Of a DNA stretch of 64,000 bases, positions 8,540 through 17,453 are shown in pieces. The stretch lies in NCBI RefSeq assembly GCF_019511345.1, contig NZ_JAEUAK010000007.1, positions 213,640 through 277,639 on the forward strand, given 5' to 3'. The number at the start of each line of letters is the position of its first letter. Position 1 is the first letter of the stretch. Origin of the DNA: Rhizobium mesosinicum (GTDB taxonomy: Bacteria > Pseudomonadota > Alphaproteobacteria > Rhizobiales > Rhizobiaceae). The notes beneath the pieces were generated by a model. That model ran no database searches and was not told the origin of the DNA. It worked only from the letters and a program-made list of their open reading frames with translations. A program made the position numbers and the translations under genes.

Positions 8540-9706
8540 CTACCTGAGTTCGGCCAAAGCTGTCCCTAAAGCTGACAGCGACATTGCTTCCACGTCTTGC
8601 TTCATGGGAAAGACTTCGCGCCCAGGATAAACGACGATCCGACGCAGCGGATTCAAATCCTCGCACGCAAGATAGAACCCCTTTTCGAGTTTAGGTGATA
8701 GGCTGCGCTTGATTTCAATGGCCCAGGGACGATCGCCCGGTGGCGTGAGAAGAAGATCGATTTCGGCACCGGCGGATGTCCGATAGAAATTACTCTGTGT
8801 TCCGGCCGGTGCTGCTGCAATCAACGTTTCGATCACGAAACCTTCCCAACTTGCACCGGCGATCGGATGACCGAGCAGATCCTCCTGACTGGTCAGTCCC
8901 AAGAGGGTGTGGGTGATGCCGCTGTCGCGAACATAAACTCGTGGTGACTTTACGAGCCGCTTTCCGACATTTGCATGCCAAGGCTCCAAACGCCGTACGA
9001 GCAGCAAATCAACCAGAAGGTCGAGATAGGAGGCGACGGTCTTGCTATCGACGCCAAGCGCGCGTGCAAACTCCGCGGCGTTCAGAAGTCCGGACTGACG
9101 ATGTGCGAGCATCGTCCAGAAGCGCCGCAGTGTCTCGGCGGGAATACGAGGACCGAGCAAAGGAATGTCTCGCTCCAGATAGGTGCGAATAAAGTCCTGC
9201 CGCCATCGCTGGCTTGCACGATCGCTCGGAGCGAGTAGGCTGTCTGGGAAACCACCTCGTAGCCACAGCGGATCCAGTTCATCAGCTGGTACTTCGATGC
9301 CGTTGACCGGTCCCATTTCAAGATAGGCGATACGGCCAGCCAGCGTCTCGCCCGACTGTTTTAACAAGTCAATGGATGCCGACCCAAGCAGCAGGAACTG
9401 TCCGGCTTTCCTTCCGTTACGACGGCCGCGATCGATAAGTCCGCGCAAATTCTGGAAAAGATTAGGAAGCCGGTGGACCTCGTCCAAGATGACGAGCTTG
9501 TCGTTGTGTTGGCTGAGATATAATTCCGGTTCGGCGAGCTTTGCACGATCAGCATCCGATTCCAGATCGAGATAGATCGAGGGCCGATGGTCGGCTATGG
9601 AGAGTGCCAACGTCGTTTTTCCGACCTGACGGGGGCCGATGAGCGCGACAGCTGGGCGCGTGTCTAGCAGTTCGCTCAGCGCGGATGATATTCGGCGGTT
9701 GATCAT
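8540..9706 (-). CDS. AAA ATPase with DUF4143 domain
   Basis: 388-aa protein of the AAA_14/DUF4143 family. The P-loop GPRQVGKTTLA lies at about residues 24-34, Walker B KLVILDEVHRLP near 70, and a LLLGSAS sensor-like motif near 106. The C-terminal DUF4143 part contains the nuclease-like signature AEIDLLL...WAIEIKR near 310-335. The family is common on mobile DNA and of unknown cellular role; some members are thought to behave like selfish or maintenance factors. It stands alone between two 650-bp recombinase repeats and was probably acquired with the event that created them. Confidence 0.85.
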   Translation of the reverse strand: MINRRISSALSELLDTRPAVALIGPRQVGKTTLALSIADHRPSIYLDLESDADRAKLAEPELYLSQHNDKLVILDEVHRLPNLFQNLRGLIDRGRRNGRKAGQFLLLGSASIDLLKQSGETLAGRIAYLEMGPVNGIEVPADELDPLWLRGGFPDSLLAPSDRASQRWRQDFIRTYLERDIPLLGPRIPAETLRRFWTMLAHRQSGLLNAAEFARALGVDSKTVASYLDLLVDLLLVRRLEPWHANVGKRLVKSPRVYVRDSGITHTLLGLTSQEDLLGHPIAGASWEGFVIETLIAAAPAGTQSNFYRTSAGAEIDLLLTPPGDRPWAIEIKRSLSPKLEKGFYLACEDLNPLRRIVVYPGREVFPMKQDVEAMSLSALGTALAELR

Positions 9707-9783
9707 CCTTGCATTTATGGAATTAAACTCCAGAATTGCAAGGGAAAACGTAGTAATCCGCCCATAAAAGCCGGGGCGCGGCG

Positions 9784-10917
9784 CTAAACGATCAAGCGAG
9801 CCGCCCGCCCGTTCTTCCGCTCTGCATCGTTATAGTAGCTCGATGCCTGCTGCACGGATCGGTGGCGGGACTGCTCCATCGCTTCGAGCAGGGGGATGTT
9901 GCGGATCGCCGCCTCGGTCAGGTATCCCGATCGCAATCCGTGCGCGGAAAAATCTCCAGCATCCAAACCCGCCAGTATCGCCCGCCCTTTGACGATGTCG
10001 TTGATCGCCTTCGGATCGAGCGCGCGGCGGCTGACATTGCCCCAGCGGTCGATGGCCCGAAACACGCTGCCCTTGTCGATCTTCGCGGCATCCAGCCATG
10101 CATTGAGTGCCTCTACCGGCCGGCCGACGAGATAAACGACCTCGTCCTGGCTGGCGCCGGAATTCTTGGTGCGGCCAAGATGGATGGAAAGCGAGGGGAG
10201 GGGGACGTCGTCCTCACCCTTTACCGGCGGTTCGACCGTCAGCTGCTCCTTCCGCAGGTTGGCGACTTCACTGCGCCGGCGACCCCCCGAAGCAAAGGCG
10301 ACCATCAGGATGGCGCGGTCGCGCAGATCGCGCAGGCTGTCGCCGGCACAGGTCGCCAGCAACTTCGCCAGCACGTCGCCGGTGATTGCCTTGGCGCTCT
10401 TGCGCTTTCGCGGCCGCGGCACGGCGCGGACCGCCAGCCGGATGGCAGACTTCAGGGCAGGGGAGGCGAAGGCACCGTCGAGGCCGCGCCATTTGGTCAG
10501 CGTCGACCAACTGGCGAGACGCCGGCGAACGGTATCGGGTGCATGCGGACCGGTCGATCTCAGAAAGCCCTGGTCGCGAAGCCCTTGCTGGACATTGGCT
10601 GGCATGCCGTGGTCCGGATCGGTGTCTCGCTTTGTCGGGTCCCACAGATGATGGGCGACGAATTTCAGGAGCAGCGCCTCTGGCGCCGGCCAGGGCAGGG
10701 GAGAGCCGGTGGCGGCAAGCGACCAGGCCTGCAGATAGGCAAGATCGGAGGTCAGAGCCCGCAGCGTATTGCCACCCATTCCCTCGTTGACCAGATGCCG
10801 CAGCGTTTCGACATCCTGGTCGGTGAGCAGCTCGGCGAGCTCATCGCGGCGTTCGATCGGCAGCACCGCGGCGATCGTGTCGAGCTCTTTCGCGCGGCGA
10901 TCAATGGTGGCGTTCAT
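9784..10917 (-). CDS. Tyrosine recombinase / integrase
   Basis: 377-aa intact tyrosine recombinase. The N-terminal SAM-like core-binding domain (about residues 1-165) is followed by the catalytic domain with the arginine in ASGGRRRSEV, the HGLRSG box, HRSVQQ and the tyrosine in SYYND. Such proteins resolve plasmid multimers or integrate elements. Its ATG (10915-10917) overlaps the stop of the small Phd-like gene upstream in an ATGA arrangement, so the two are probably co-translated. A 650-bp segment of this gene is duplicated at 7833-8482. Confidence 0.9.
   Translation of the reverse strand: MNATIDRRAKELDTIAAVLPIERRDELAELLTDQDVETLRHLVNEGMGGNTLRALTSDLAYLQAWSLAATGSPLPWPAPEALLLKFVAHHLWDPTKRDTDPDHGMPANVQQGLRDQGFLRSTGPHAPDTVRRRLASWSTLTKWRGLDGAFASPALKSAIRLAVRAVPRPRKRKSAKAITGDVLAKLLATCAGDSLRDLRDRAILMVAFASGGRRRSEVANLRKEQLTVEPPVKGEDDVPLPSLSIHLGRTKNSGASQDEVVYLVGRPVEALNAWLDAAKIDKGSVFRAIDRWGNVSRRALDPKAINDIVKGRAILAGLDAGDFSAHGLRSGYLTEAAIRNIPLLEAMEQSRHRSVQQASSYYNDAERKNGRAARLIV
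9824..10473. repeat. 650-bp direct repeat, copy B (within intact recombinase)
   Basis: Partner of copy A at 7833-8482, same orientation, nearly identical. Homologous recombination between the two would excise a circle of about 2 kb carrying the DUF4143 ATPase gene and leave one full recombinase. Confidence 0.93.
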
Positions 10918-11228
10918 TTCGGGAGGCCGTGTTCGTCGTAAAAATCGTCATGTGCTGAAGTGGTGTTGGGGTCGACAGCGGCACGGCCTTCGGCGGCCAG
11001 TTTCAAGAACGCATCTATCGCGCTGGCATTCCCGGCGCCGCTTAAGGGGTTGCCCGCCAAGGACTGGCGCTCACCCCTGCTGGTCTGTTTCTCGCCTTTA
11101 GTTATCGCCGTGAGGATAGCGACGGCAATGCCATCGCGGCAAATGATCACTTCGTCTTCCGGCACGATCAGATCCAGAAGCTCCTCCAACCGTTCGGCCG
11201 CTTCGTCCGCATCGATCACTACGCGCAT
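10914..11228 (-). CDS. Phd-like small protein coupled to the recombinase
   Basis: 104-aa protein starting at the ATG 11226-11228 with AAAGGA as ribosome-binding site. The frame is open 21 codons further upstream but without an obvious site. The N-terminal half (RVVIDADEAAERLEELLDLI...EVIICRDGIAVAILTAI) resembles the Phd/YefM antitoxin fold. The C-terminus ends in HDDFYDEHGLPK. No toxin of the usual kind follows; the next gene is the tyrosine recombinase, with ATGA overlap. It may be an orphan antitoxin that now regulates the recombinase operon. Confidence 0.55.
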   Translation of the reverse strand: MRVVIDADEAAERLEELLDLIVPEDEVIICRDGIAVAILTAITKGEKQTSRGERQSLAGNPLSGAGNASAIDAFLKLAAEGRAAVDPNTTSAHDDFYDEHGLPK

Positions 11229-11378
11229 GTCGTATTCCTTTGCTCGCTCTATCCAACCGACAAGGTCTCGATCTTCGCGAACCGTTCTCACGTCTCGGGA
11301 TCAGCGCTGTCGTTAACACGGATCTCAACATTGAAAATGTCCGGAAAACCCGTATATTCCGTAAAAAGGAGTTTTGAC

Positions 11379-11654
11379 ATGACCTCCACTGCCACGGCGG
11401 CCGCCGTCTCGAAGAATTTCGGCGCCTATCAGGACGCCGCTGTCCGCGATCCCGTCATCATCACTAAGAACGGTCGCCCGAGAACGGTGCTGATCGCCTA
11501 CGAAGACTATATGCGTCTGACGAGGCGGGATAGGCGTGTCGAGCTGACGTCGTCGCTCAGCGACAACGACCTGGCAGCGATCGAGGCGTCTGAGATGGAT
11601 GATGGCCTGGATCATCTCAACGCCGAGTTGACCGGCAAGCATGCTGCCGATTGA
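11379..11654 (+). CDS. Phd/YefM-type antitoxin
   Basis: 91-aa antitoxin starting at ATG 11379 with AAAAGGA upstream. The N-terminal region (STATAAAVSKNFGAYQDAA, then DPVIITKNGRPRTVLIAYEDY) is the classic Phd/YefM DNA-binding fold. The acidic C-terminal tail (AIEASEMDDGLDHL) is the toxin-binding part. It overlaps the downstream toxin gene by 14 bp. It diverges from the recombinase/Phd-like operon over about 150 bp. Confidence 0.85.
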   Translation: MTSTATAAAVSKNFGAYQDAAVRDPVIITKNGRPRTVLIAYEDYMRLTRRDRRVELTSSLSDNDLAAIEASEMDDGLDHLNAELTGKHAAD

Positions 11655-12072
11655 GCCGAAGGTCGGCTGGGTCTTTCGCTATTCCTATCTCTGGCATTGG
11701 CAATATCTCGAAGGCCGCGAGGAGGGTGACAAGGATCGCCCGGCGCTTGTGCTGGCCATCGTCGCACGTCTCGAGGACGGCACGCCGACGGTTCGCGTTC
11801 TGCCGATCACTCACACGCCGCCCGGCAAGGCAGAAGACGCGATCGAGATTCCGCCGGCGACGAAGCGACGGCTTGGGCTCGACGACGATCGTTCCTGGAT
11901 TGTGCTGACTGAGAGCAACCGCTTTGTCTGGCCGGGTCCGGATATCAGACCGGTCGATGGCGAGACGGGATATGCCGGGCCATTGCCGCCGGCGCTGTTT
12001 AACGAGGTGAAGCGTCGCTTTGTCGAACTGGCCCGGTCGCAGCGGCATCGGGCGACACCAAGAAGCAAGTAG
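11641..12072 (+). CDS. PemK/MazF-like toxin (probable)
   Basis: 143-aa protein that overlaps the Phd-type antitoxin gene by 14 bp, the usual arrangement of a toxin-antitoxin operon. It begins KVGWVFRYSYLWH and contains KDRPALVLAIV (the conserved RP-V-L strand of PemK/MazF-like and related growth-inhibitor proteins), VRVLPITHTPP and SWIVLTESNRFVWPG. Members cut RNA in the cytoplasm. The match is to the broader PemK-like family common on rhizobial plasmids rather than to classical MazF; no biochemical residue can be confirmed here. Confidence 0.7.
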   Translation: MLPIEPKVGWVFRYSYLWHWQYLEGREEGDKDRPALVLAIVARLEDGTPTVRVLPITHTPPGKAEDAIEIPPATKRRLGLDDDRSWIVLTESNRFVWPGPDIRPVDGETGYAGPLPPALFNEVKRRFVELARSQRHRATPRSK

Positions 12073-12433
12073 CAGCATAATCTTATCCTGACCGGCATTA
12101 TTCACGGCCGCGCTGGCCGTCCATTTGCTGTTGTTTTCGCTGTGTCGATTGGCCTGATTGAGCGGAATTCATTTCGTTGTAATGATATCGCTTTGGGTCA
12201 TCCAAGTTCACCGGAATCTTCTTGGTCGACAAGAATGCCAATTCCGACCATCGCAACCATCGCAAAATTTCTTCGTCTGCGACAGCGCAGAAAAGAAAAT
12301 AGCGGCCTTCGCTACAATTTTACGAAAAATTTAGGTTAATTGACGGTTTCCATATTGGGCCGTTCCATTGCAACCGCAGATCGGTAAGTTAGGTGGCATC
12401 AGCCTTTGCCATGAAACTTCCGGAGCGTTGCGC
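12073..12433. other. Gene-free stretch between toxin gene and acyltransferase
   Basis: About 360 bp, AT-richer than its surroundings (for example AATTTTACGAAAAATTTAGG near 12313). It probably holds the acyltransferase promoter. No convincing gene, hairpin or repeat was seen. Confidence 0.5.
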
Positions 12434-13648
12434 ATGACCATGCTTGCCACAAGTAACAATTCGCATGCGGATGGTCTTCCGTGGCACTCGCAGGCGAGTG
12501 TCGTGGCGACTGGTACACGGATGGTTGGCCCCGACATTTTGCGCTCACTGGCGATCTTGCTGGTGATGCTCGTCCACTTGCCGCTGAACGCCACCCCCGG
12601 CGTATTGGTGACTGTCCGTGAGTATGGTTGGCTCGGCGTTGATATCTTCTTTGTGCTCAGCGGTTATCTGATCGGCACACAGCTGTTCAAGGAAGTTACA
12701 CGCACTGGGGCAGTTGATTTCAAATCATTTTATCTCCGCCGTGCGTTCCGCATCTTTCCGGCCTTCTTCGTGGTCCTTGGCCTTTACGCCTTGGTTCCGG
12801 TCCTTCGCGACAATCCGGCGATGCAGCCTCTGTGGAAATTCGCGACCTTCACGGTGAATCTCGGGTTCGATCCGAGGGAGGGCAACGCGTTCTCTCAGGC
12901 ATGGACGCTTGCAGTCGAAGAGCAATTCTATCTCGTCCTGCCTTTGCTGGTTCTTCTCCTGTATAAGCGCATCGGCACGGGATGGGTCCTTGCCCTCGCA
13001 GGACTGTTGACCATCGCCGGGATCGTGCTGCGCTACGCGATCTGGGATGTACAGGTTGGCACCCTTGTCGCAGAAAGCCAGTTCCGCCCCGCCTTTGCGA
13101 CATACCTCCGAGATGTCTACTACCCAACATATACGCGTCTCGACGGTCTGCTGTTCGGCGTGGTGCTTGCGGCCTTCCGCTTTTTCAAACCCGAGCTTTG
13201 CAGGCGATATCTGCCGCCGAAGGTCACGATTCCCTCAGGTCTGATCTTTGTGATCGCGGCGCTCATCTGCTTCGTTGATCGGGGACCGCTTGCAGGACAA
13301 GGCATATTTCCAGTGTTTCAGGCGCAACTCGGCGCGGTCGCGGGCTTTCCGCTAATCTCGATCGGCATCGCACTGTTGTTCTGCGCCATGCTCGATCTTG
13401 AGCACGTTCTAAGCCGCTGGCCCATGCCGGGTGCAGCTCTCGTGGCGACTCTCTCCTACAGCCTTTACCTGACGCACAAGTCCGTCTTTCACGTCACGCG
13501 CCTAGTTGTCGGAGAGGAGAATCTGCAAGGCAGCCTTGGCTTTGTTGTCTACCTGATCGCAAGCTTTGTTGTCGCAGTCGTTCTCTGGTTTTTCGTAGAG
13601 CGAACATTCCTGCATCTTCGGGATAAAATGCTGTCGTCGGTGAAATAA
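12434..13648 (+). CDS. Acyltransferase 3 family membrane protein (OafA/YrhL type)
   Basis: 404-aa integral membrane O-acyltransferase, a family that transfers acetyl or succinyl groups to exopolysaccharide, LPS or Nod-factor-like sugars. The start at 12434 follows a GGAG 8 bases upstream; the frame is open to 12368. Family features are ILRSLAILLVMLVHL (helix 1 with the catalytic His), YGWLGVDIFFVLSGYLIG, FYLRRAFRIFP (RxxR) and SQAWTLAVEEQFYLVLPL. About ten hydrophobic helices follow, ending at SYSLYLTHKSVF and FFVERTFL. It stands alone; no glycan genes adjoin it, so its acceptor is unknown. Confidence 0.88.
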   Translation: MTMLATSNNSHADGLPWHSQASVVATGTRMVGPDILRSLAILLVMLVHLPLNATPGVLVTVREYGWLGVDIFFVLSGYLIGTQLFKEVTRTGAVDFKSFYLRRAFRIFPAFFVVLGLYALVPVLRDNPAMQPLWKFATFTVNLGFDPREGNAFSQAWTLAVEEQFYLVLPLLVLLLYKRIGTGWVLALAGLLTIAGIVLRYAIWDVQVGTLVAESQFRPAFATYLRDVYYPTYTRLDGLLFGVVLAAFRFFKPELCRRYLPPKVTIPSGLIFVIAALICFVDRGPLAGQGIFPVFQAQLGAVAGFPLISIGIALLFCAMLDLEHVLSRWPMPGAALVATLSYSLYLTHKSVFHVTRLVVGEENLQGSLGFVVYLIASFVVAVVLWFFVERTFLHLRDKMLSSVK

Positions 13649-13840
13649 GCGTCGTGCTGACTTGATCGCGAAACTTGAACGACAAAACCAGTGATGTCCG
13701 CAAAGGTGCCGAAAGCAGTCCTGTCGTAAGGGGAGAAATATACCACGACGCAGCGTCTTCCAGTTGTCATGCTTAGCGAGCATTCTGAGATCAGTAGCGA
13801 TTGATAGTGGCCAAGCCGGATTTTCGCCTGGGAGGTCTCA

Positions 13841-15478
13841 ATGGCGCAGACACCCAATGGGACGCTTATCAGCGAGACGGCTTGGCAGAAGGCCTTGGCT
13901 CGCGAGGCAGTCATTCGTCCTCTCGCTTTCGGCGGGGCGCTGAGCGTCTCGGAGAGATCTTCCGCCTGCAGGCAATTGGGTCTCAAACCATCGAGATTAT
14001 ATCAGTTACTTAGCCAATTCCGACGAAAGCCCGTCACAAGTTCGCTATTAGACGAGACGCCCGGCCCCGAGAAGGGGAGGCGGCTGCTATCTCCAGAACA
14101 AGAAGCGGCCGTCACGCACGCCATCCAAGAAACCCATTGCCGCCGCGAGCGCCCGACAATCACCGCCGTCCACGACCATGTTCGATTGGTTTGCCGCGAG
14201 CGAAACCTGCCGGCCCCCTCCTGGAAGGCAGTGAAGGTTCGCATCGATCAGGCCGACCGGCAAAAGCTGACCAAAGCCCGAGAGGGCGCACCGGCCGCAC
14301 GTCAGCGCTTCTCCGCCGTCGTCGGTGAATATTCGGCAGAGCATGCGATGGAGATTGTGCAGATCGATCACACGTTGGTCGATCTTTTCGTCGTTGATGC
14401 TGTAAACCGCCAACCGCTACAGCGTCCCTGGCTGACCTTGGCAATCGACATCGCCAGCCGCATGGTGGCCGGCTTTTATCTGAGCCTCGAACATCCATCG
14501 TCAACATCCGTGGCCTTAGCCATCCGGCACATGGTTTTACCGAAGACGCCGTGGCTTGCTGAGCAAAATGTGATAGGCGACTGGCCAGTCTACGGCCTAC
14601 CCACTACCATTCATCTGGATAATGCTCGGGAGTTCCGGGGAAGGGCCCTCGCATGGGGCGTGGCTGAGCATGGCATCAATCTCATTCACCGGCCCGTTGC
14701 CCGACCACATTACGGCGGTCACATCGAGCGGCTTATCGGCACTATGATGGGAGCAGTTCATTTCCTGCCCGGCTCAACGTCGAGTGATATCGCCTCTCGC
14801 GGCGATTACGATCCGCAAAAGCATGCGGTCATGACCTTTGACGAGCTGGAGCGGTGGTTGACCCTCGAGATTGTCGGACGCTATCACGCCGATATTCACC
14901 GTGCGCTGAAGATTCCGCCTCGTCTGGCTTGGGAGGATGCCGTTCTCGCACGGCATGAACGTTTGCGGCTCCCCTACGACGAACACCGTTTCGTCCTCGA
15001 TTTCCTTCCCTTCGAGGAGCGCGCCATCCGCCGAGACGGATTGCATCTTTTCGGCCTTAAATATTGGGACGATGTCCTGAGCCCCTGGGCTGGTGCGCCG
15101 GACAAAATGCGGGTTCGCTACGATCCCCGGGATATTTCATGCGTGTTCGTCGATGGGCCGGACGGCGAAAGCTGGCCGGTTCGGTTTGCAAACCTCGGCC
15201 GACCACGGATCACGCTCGGGGAGCATCGACAGGCAGTTGCCGCCTTGAGAGCACGTGGACTTCAATCGGTCGATGAACACCTGATTTTCGAGACCATCGA
15301 AGCCCAGAGGCAGATCGTTGAAATGGCCGGCCGCCAGACACGCAGTATGCGTCGAGGAGTGGAGAGGCAGGCGCGAGCGTTGGCCGCCACCGAGCGACAT
15401 ACGATCGGAACGACGAATGATGACTATGAGAGCGAATTCCTCAATCTGTCCCCGCTGTCGGTAGAGGAGTGGTCATGA
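13841..15478 (+). CDS. tniA: Transposase TniA (Tn5053/Tn402 type, DDE)
   Basis: 545-aa DDE transposase of the Mu/Tn7 TnsB-like group. The catalytic triad is visible: D176 (VQIDHT), D260 (HLDNAREF) and E296 (GGHIERLIG), giving D-83-D-35-E. An N-terminal HTH region (about 30-70) binds the element ends, and a Mu-type C-terminal beta-barrel contains VRYDPRDISCVFV near 430. It is the first gene of a tniABQ operon; its stop overlaps the tniB start (ATGA). Confidence 0.93.
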   Translation: MAQTPNGTLISETAWQKALAREAVIRPLAFGGALSVSERSSACRQLGLKPSRLYQLLSQFRRKPVTSSLLDETPGPEKGRRLLSPEQEAAVTHAIQETHCRRERPTITAVHDHVRLVCRERNLPAPSWKAVKVRIDQADRQKLTKAREGAPAARQRFSAVVGEYSAEHAMEIVQIDHTLVDLFVVDAVNRQPLQRPWLTLAIDIASRMVAGFYLSLEHPSSTSVALAIRHMVLPKTPWLAEQNVIGDWPVYGLPTTIHLDNAREFRGRALAWGVAEHGINLIHRPVARPHYGGHIERLIGTMMGAVHFLPGSTSSDIASRGDYDPQKHAVMTFDELERWLTLEIVGRYHADIHRALKIPPRLAWEDAVLARHERLRLPYDEHRFVLDFLPFEERAIRRDGLHLFGLKYWDDVLSPWAGAPDKMRVRYDPRDISCVFVDGPDGESWPVRFANLGRPRITLGEHRQAVAALRARGLQSVDEHLIFETIEAQRQIVEMAGRQTRSMRRGVERQARALAATERHTIGTTNDDYESEFLNLSPLSVEEWS

Positions 15479-16389
15479 CGGAATACCGCCATCTGCAGCC
15501 GATGTATCAACAGTATGCTGACATGGGGATCGAAGAACGGGTCGCCTGGATCCGGGCAGATCGTTGGTTGGAAACGGCCGATGCGAGGGCAGCGTTGGCG
15601 CGGCTTGAGGATTTGCTCTCCTATCCGCCGCGAGACCGAATGCCATGTCTGCTCCTCTACGGCGATACCGGGATGGGAAAGACCAAGATCATCCGAAAGT
15701 TTCTTCGCGATCACCAACCCACTTTCGATCGCGGGACGGGGGTGACGACCATGCCGGTCGTGGCAATGCAGATGCCTGCCGAACCTGTTGAGCGCGACGT
15801 CTATGGCGAGCTTCTCAATGCGATGAGCGCGCCTGGTCCGGGAGGAGATGCAACGTTCCGTCTGAAGAACACTTGCCGCACCTTGATGCGCAAGATGGGG
15901 GTGCGGATGCTGATCATCGATGAAATCCACGCCATGCTGACTGGGACCTATCGGCAGCAACGGATCTTCCTCAACGTCATCCGCTTTCTGGCAAATGACC
16001 TGAAAGTTCCGCTGATTTGCGCTGGCACGGATCTGGCCCGCCAGGCGTTGTTGACGGATCCGCAGCTTGCGGAGCGGTTCGAGGCCTTTCACCTCAAGCG
16101 CTGGTCCAATACGCAGCAGCTTGCTCAACTGCTCGCAAGCCTTGGGAGCATCCTCCCTTTGCGCGAGCCATCACAGCTTGGGACCGTAGCGGTGCGGCGC
16201 AAGGTGCTGGACATAACCGACGGCGTCACAGTCCGGATTTTTAGGCTTATCGAGACCGTTGCAGTTGAAGCGGTCCGGACTGGGGCGGAGGCAATCACAA
16301 TAGACAGTTTCGACGGTGACAACCTCGTGCTGCCACTGGTCGCCATGGCACGGCGATCGGAACGCCGCCTACAGCGGCAGGCAAGCTGA
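15475..16389 (+). CDS. tniB: Transposition ATPase TniB
   Basis: 304-aa AAA+ ATPase of the TnsC/MuB-like group that selects targets and activates TniA. Walker A GDTGMGKT lies at residues 63-70 and Walker B VRMLIIDEIHAM near 140. LICAGTDLARQALL and the arginine-rich AERFEAFHLKRW region follow. It starts at ATG 15475 within the tniA stop (ATGA); a GTG two codons earlier is less likely. Its stop overlaps the tniQ start (TGATG), indicating strict operon coupling. Confidence 0.92.
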   Translation: MTEYRHLQPMYQQYADMGIEERVAWIRADRWLETADARAALARLEDLLSYPPRDRMPCLLLYGDTGMGKTKIIRKFLRDHQPTFDRGTGVTTMPVVAMQMPAEPVERDVYGELLNAMSAPGPGGDATFRLKNTCRTLMRKMGVRMLIIDEIHAMLTGTYRQQRIFLNVIRFLANDLKVPLICAGTDLARQALLTDPQLAERFEAFHLKRWSNTQQLAQLLASLGSILPLREPSQLGTVAVRRKVLDITDGVTVRIFRLIETVAVEAVRTGAEAITIDSFDGDNLVLPLVAMARRSERRLQRQAS

Positions 16390-17453
16390 TGAGGCAGGTG
16401 CGGCTCCTTGCCGTCGCACCTCGTCCCTGTGACGACGAACTCCTCAGTTGTTGGCACTGGCGGGTCGCAAGCCACTATTCCACCTCGCCCTCACAAGTTG
16501 AAAGCTGGATATCCGGGTCGCCTCGTGGCCAAAACCAAGACTTCTTCGGCCGCGACTTCCATCCCAATCAAGCTGCAATTCGGCTTTGGGCACGCGCCTG
16601 TCGCATCCGTGAAGGCGATCTGGACCGACTTTCACTACGAGGCGCCCGCCGGCCCAAGACTTCTTTCGTGAGCGACCCAATGGACAGAGGCGTTTGTCCT
16701 TTGTGCCTTGATGAGGATGCCGAAGAGGGGAGGGACCACTATTGCCGGCGATGGTGGGCAGGCGTCGAAGCAGTGGTCTGTCCTCGACACGGAATCGGCC
16801 TCGAGAATAACTGTGCTCGGTGTTTTCGCAGCGGTTTGTTTCAGTTTCGGCAGAAACCCGCCGGTGTTGTCAGGCTGTTTTGCCGTTATTGTGGGGCAGT
16901 CGTCTCGGCGCGGGGTTTTCAGCGACGCGATCAAGCTGAGATAGCCAAGGTAGGTGAGGTGATCCGCGACGCTATCGCCAAAGGCGGACCGGAGCTTGAT
17001 CTTGTCACCAAGGCAAGTCGCTTCTTCTGGGCGCGGACTTCTGACGGAGCCCCCTACATCACCGCGCTGGGTCTGCCGCTACCCTATGGCCGACGTCCGT
17101 CGGCATCCATAGGCATTGCGCCGCTGATGAGCCTCTCACCAGCATGGCGGGCAGTGACGATTGCGGCGATCACAGAACTGCTCTTCGGGCTAGTCGATGA
17201 AAGGCCACGACTTCCGTCTTCCGCTTGCAACGCCTTTGGACAATTCGAGCGCGGGCATACCGCCCCAGATCTCCAAGCCCCTCCACAAATGCAGATGACT
17301 TCAGCCGTGAAACTCCGCTCCGAAACCGAATACCGACAGCTCGCCCGCGGTATTGTCGAAAGCCAAGGCTGGAGTTCTCTGCCGCCGAAATCAGGCAGGG
17401 CGAGAAATCGCGCAATCGGGAAATTGATGCTACGTGCCCTCAATGACGGATGA
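16389..17453 (+). CDS. tniQ: Transposition protein TniQ
   Basis: 354-aa TniQ/TnsD-family zinc-finger protein that helps target choice. The opening RPCDDELLSCWHWRVASHY is the family signature. Zinc-binding cysteines appear as CPLCLDED...HYCRRWW...VVCPRHG (about 100-135) and NNCARC...FCRYCG (about 140-170). It overlaps tniB and ends 14 bp into the convergent resolvase gene. Confidence 0.88.
   Translation: MRQVRLLAVAPRPCDDELLSCWHWRVASHYSTSPSQVESWISGSPRGQNQDFFGRDFHPNQAAIRLWARACRIREGDLDRLSLRGARRPKTSFVSDPMDRGVCPLCLDEDAEEGRDHYCRRWWAGVEAVVCPRHGIGLENNCARCFRSGLFQFRQKPAGVVRLFCRYCGAVVSARGFQRRDQAEIAKVGEVIRDAIAKGGPELDLVTKASRFFWARTSDGAPYITALGLPLPYGRRPSASIGIAPLMSLSPAWRAVTIAAITELLFGLVDERPRLPSSACNAFGQFERGHTAPDLQAPPQMQMTSAVKLRSETEYRQLARGIVESQGWSSLPPKSGRARNRAIGKLMLRALNDG

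Noticed and set aside
13690..13840. TGTC words upstream of tniA module 1 as a terminal inverted repeat
   Set aside because: Three candidates exist but none has a matching inverted copy beyond the resolvase gene, so the ends of module 1 are left undefined.
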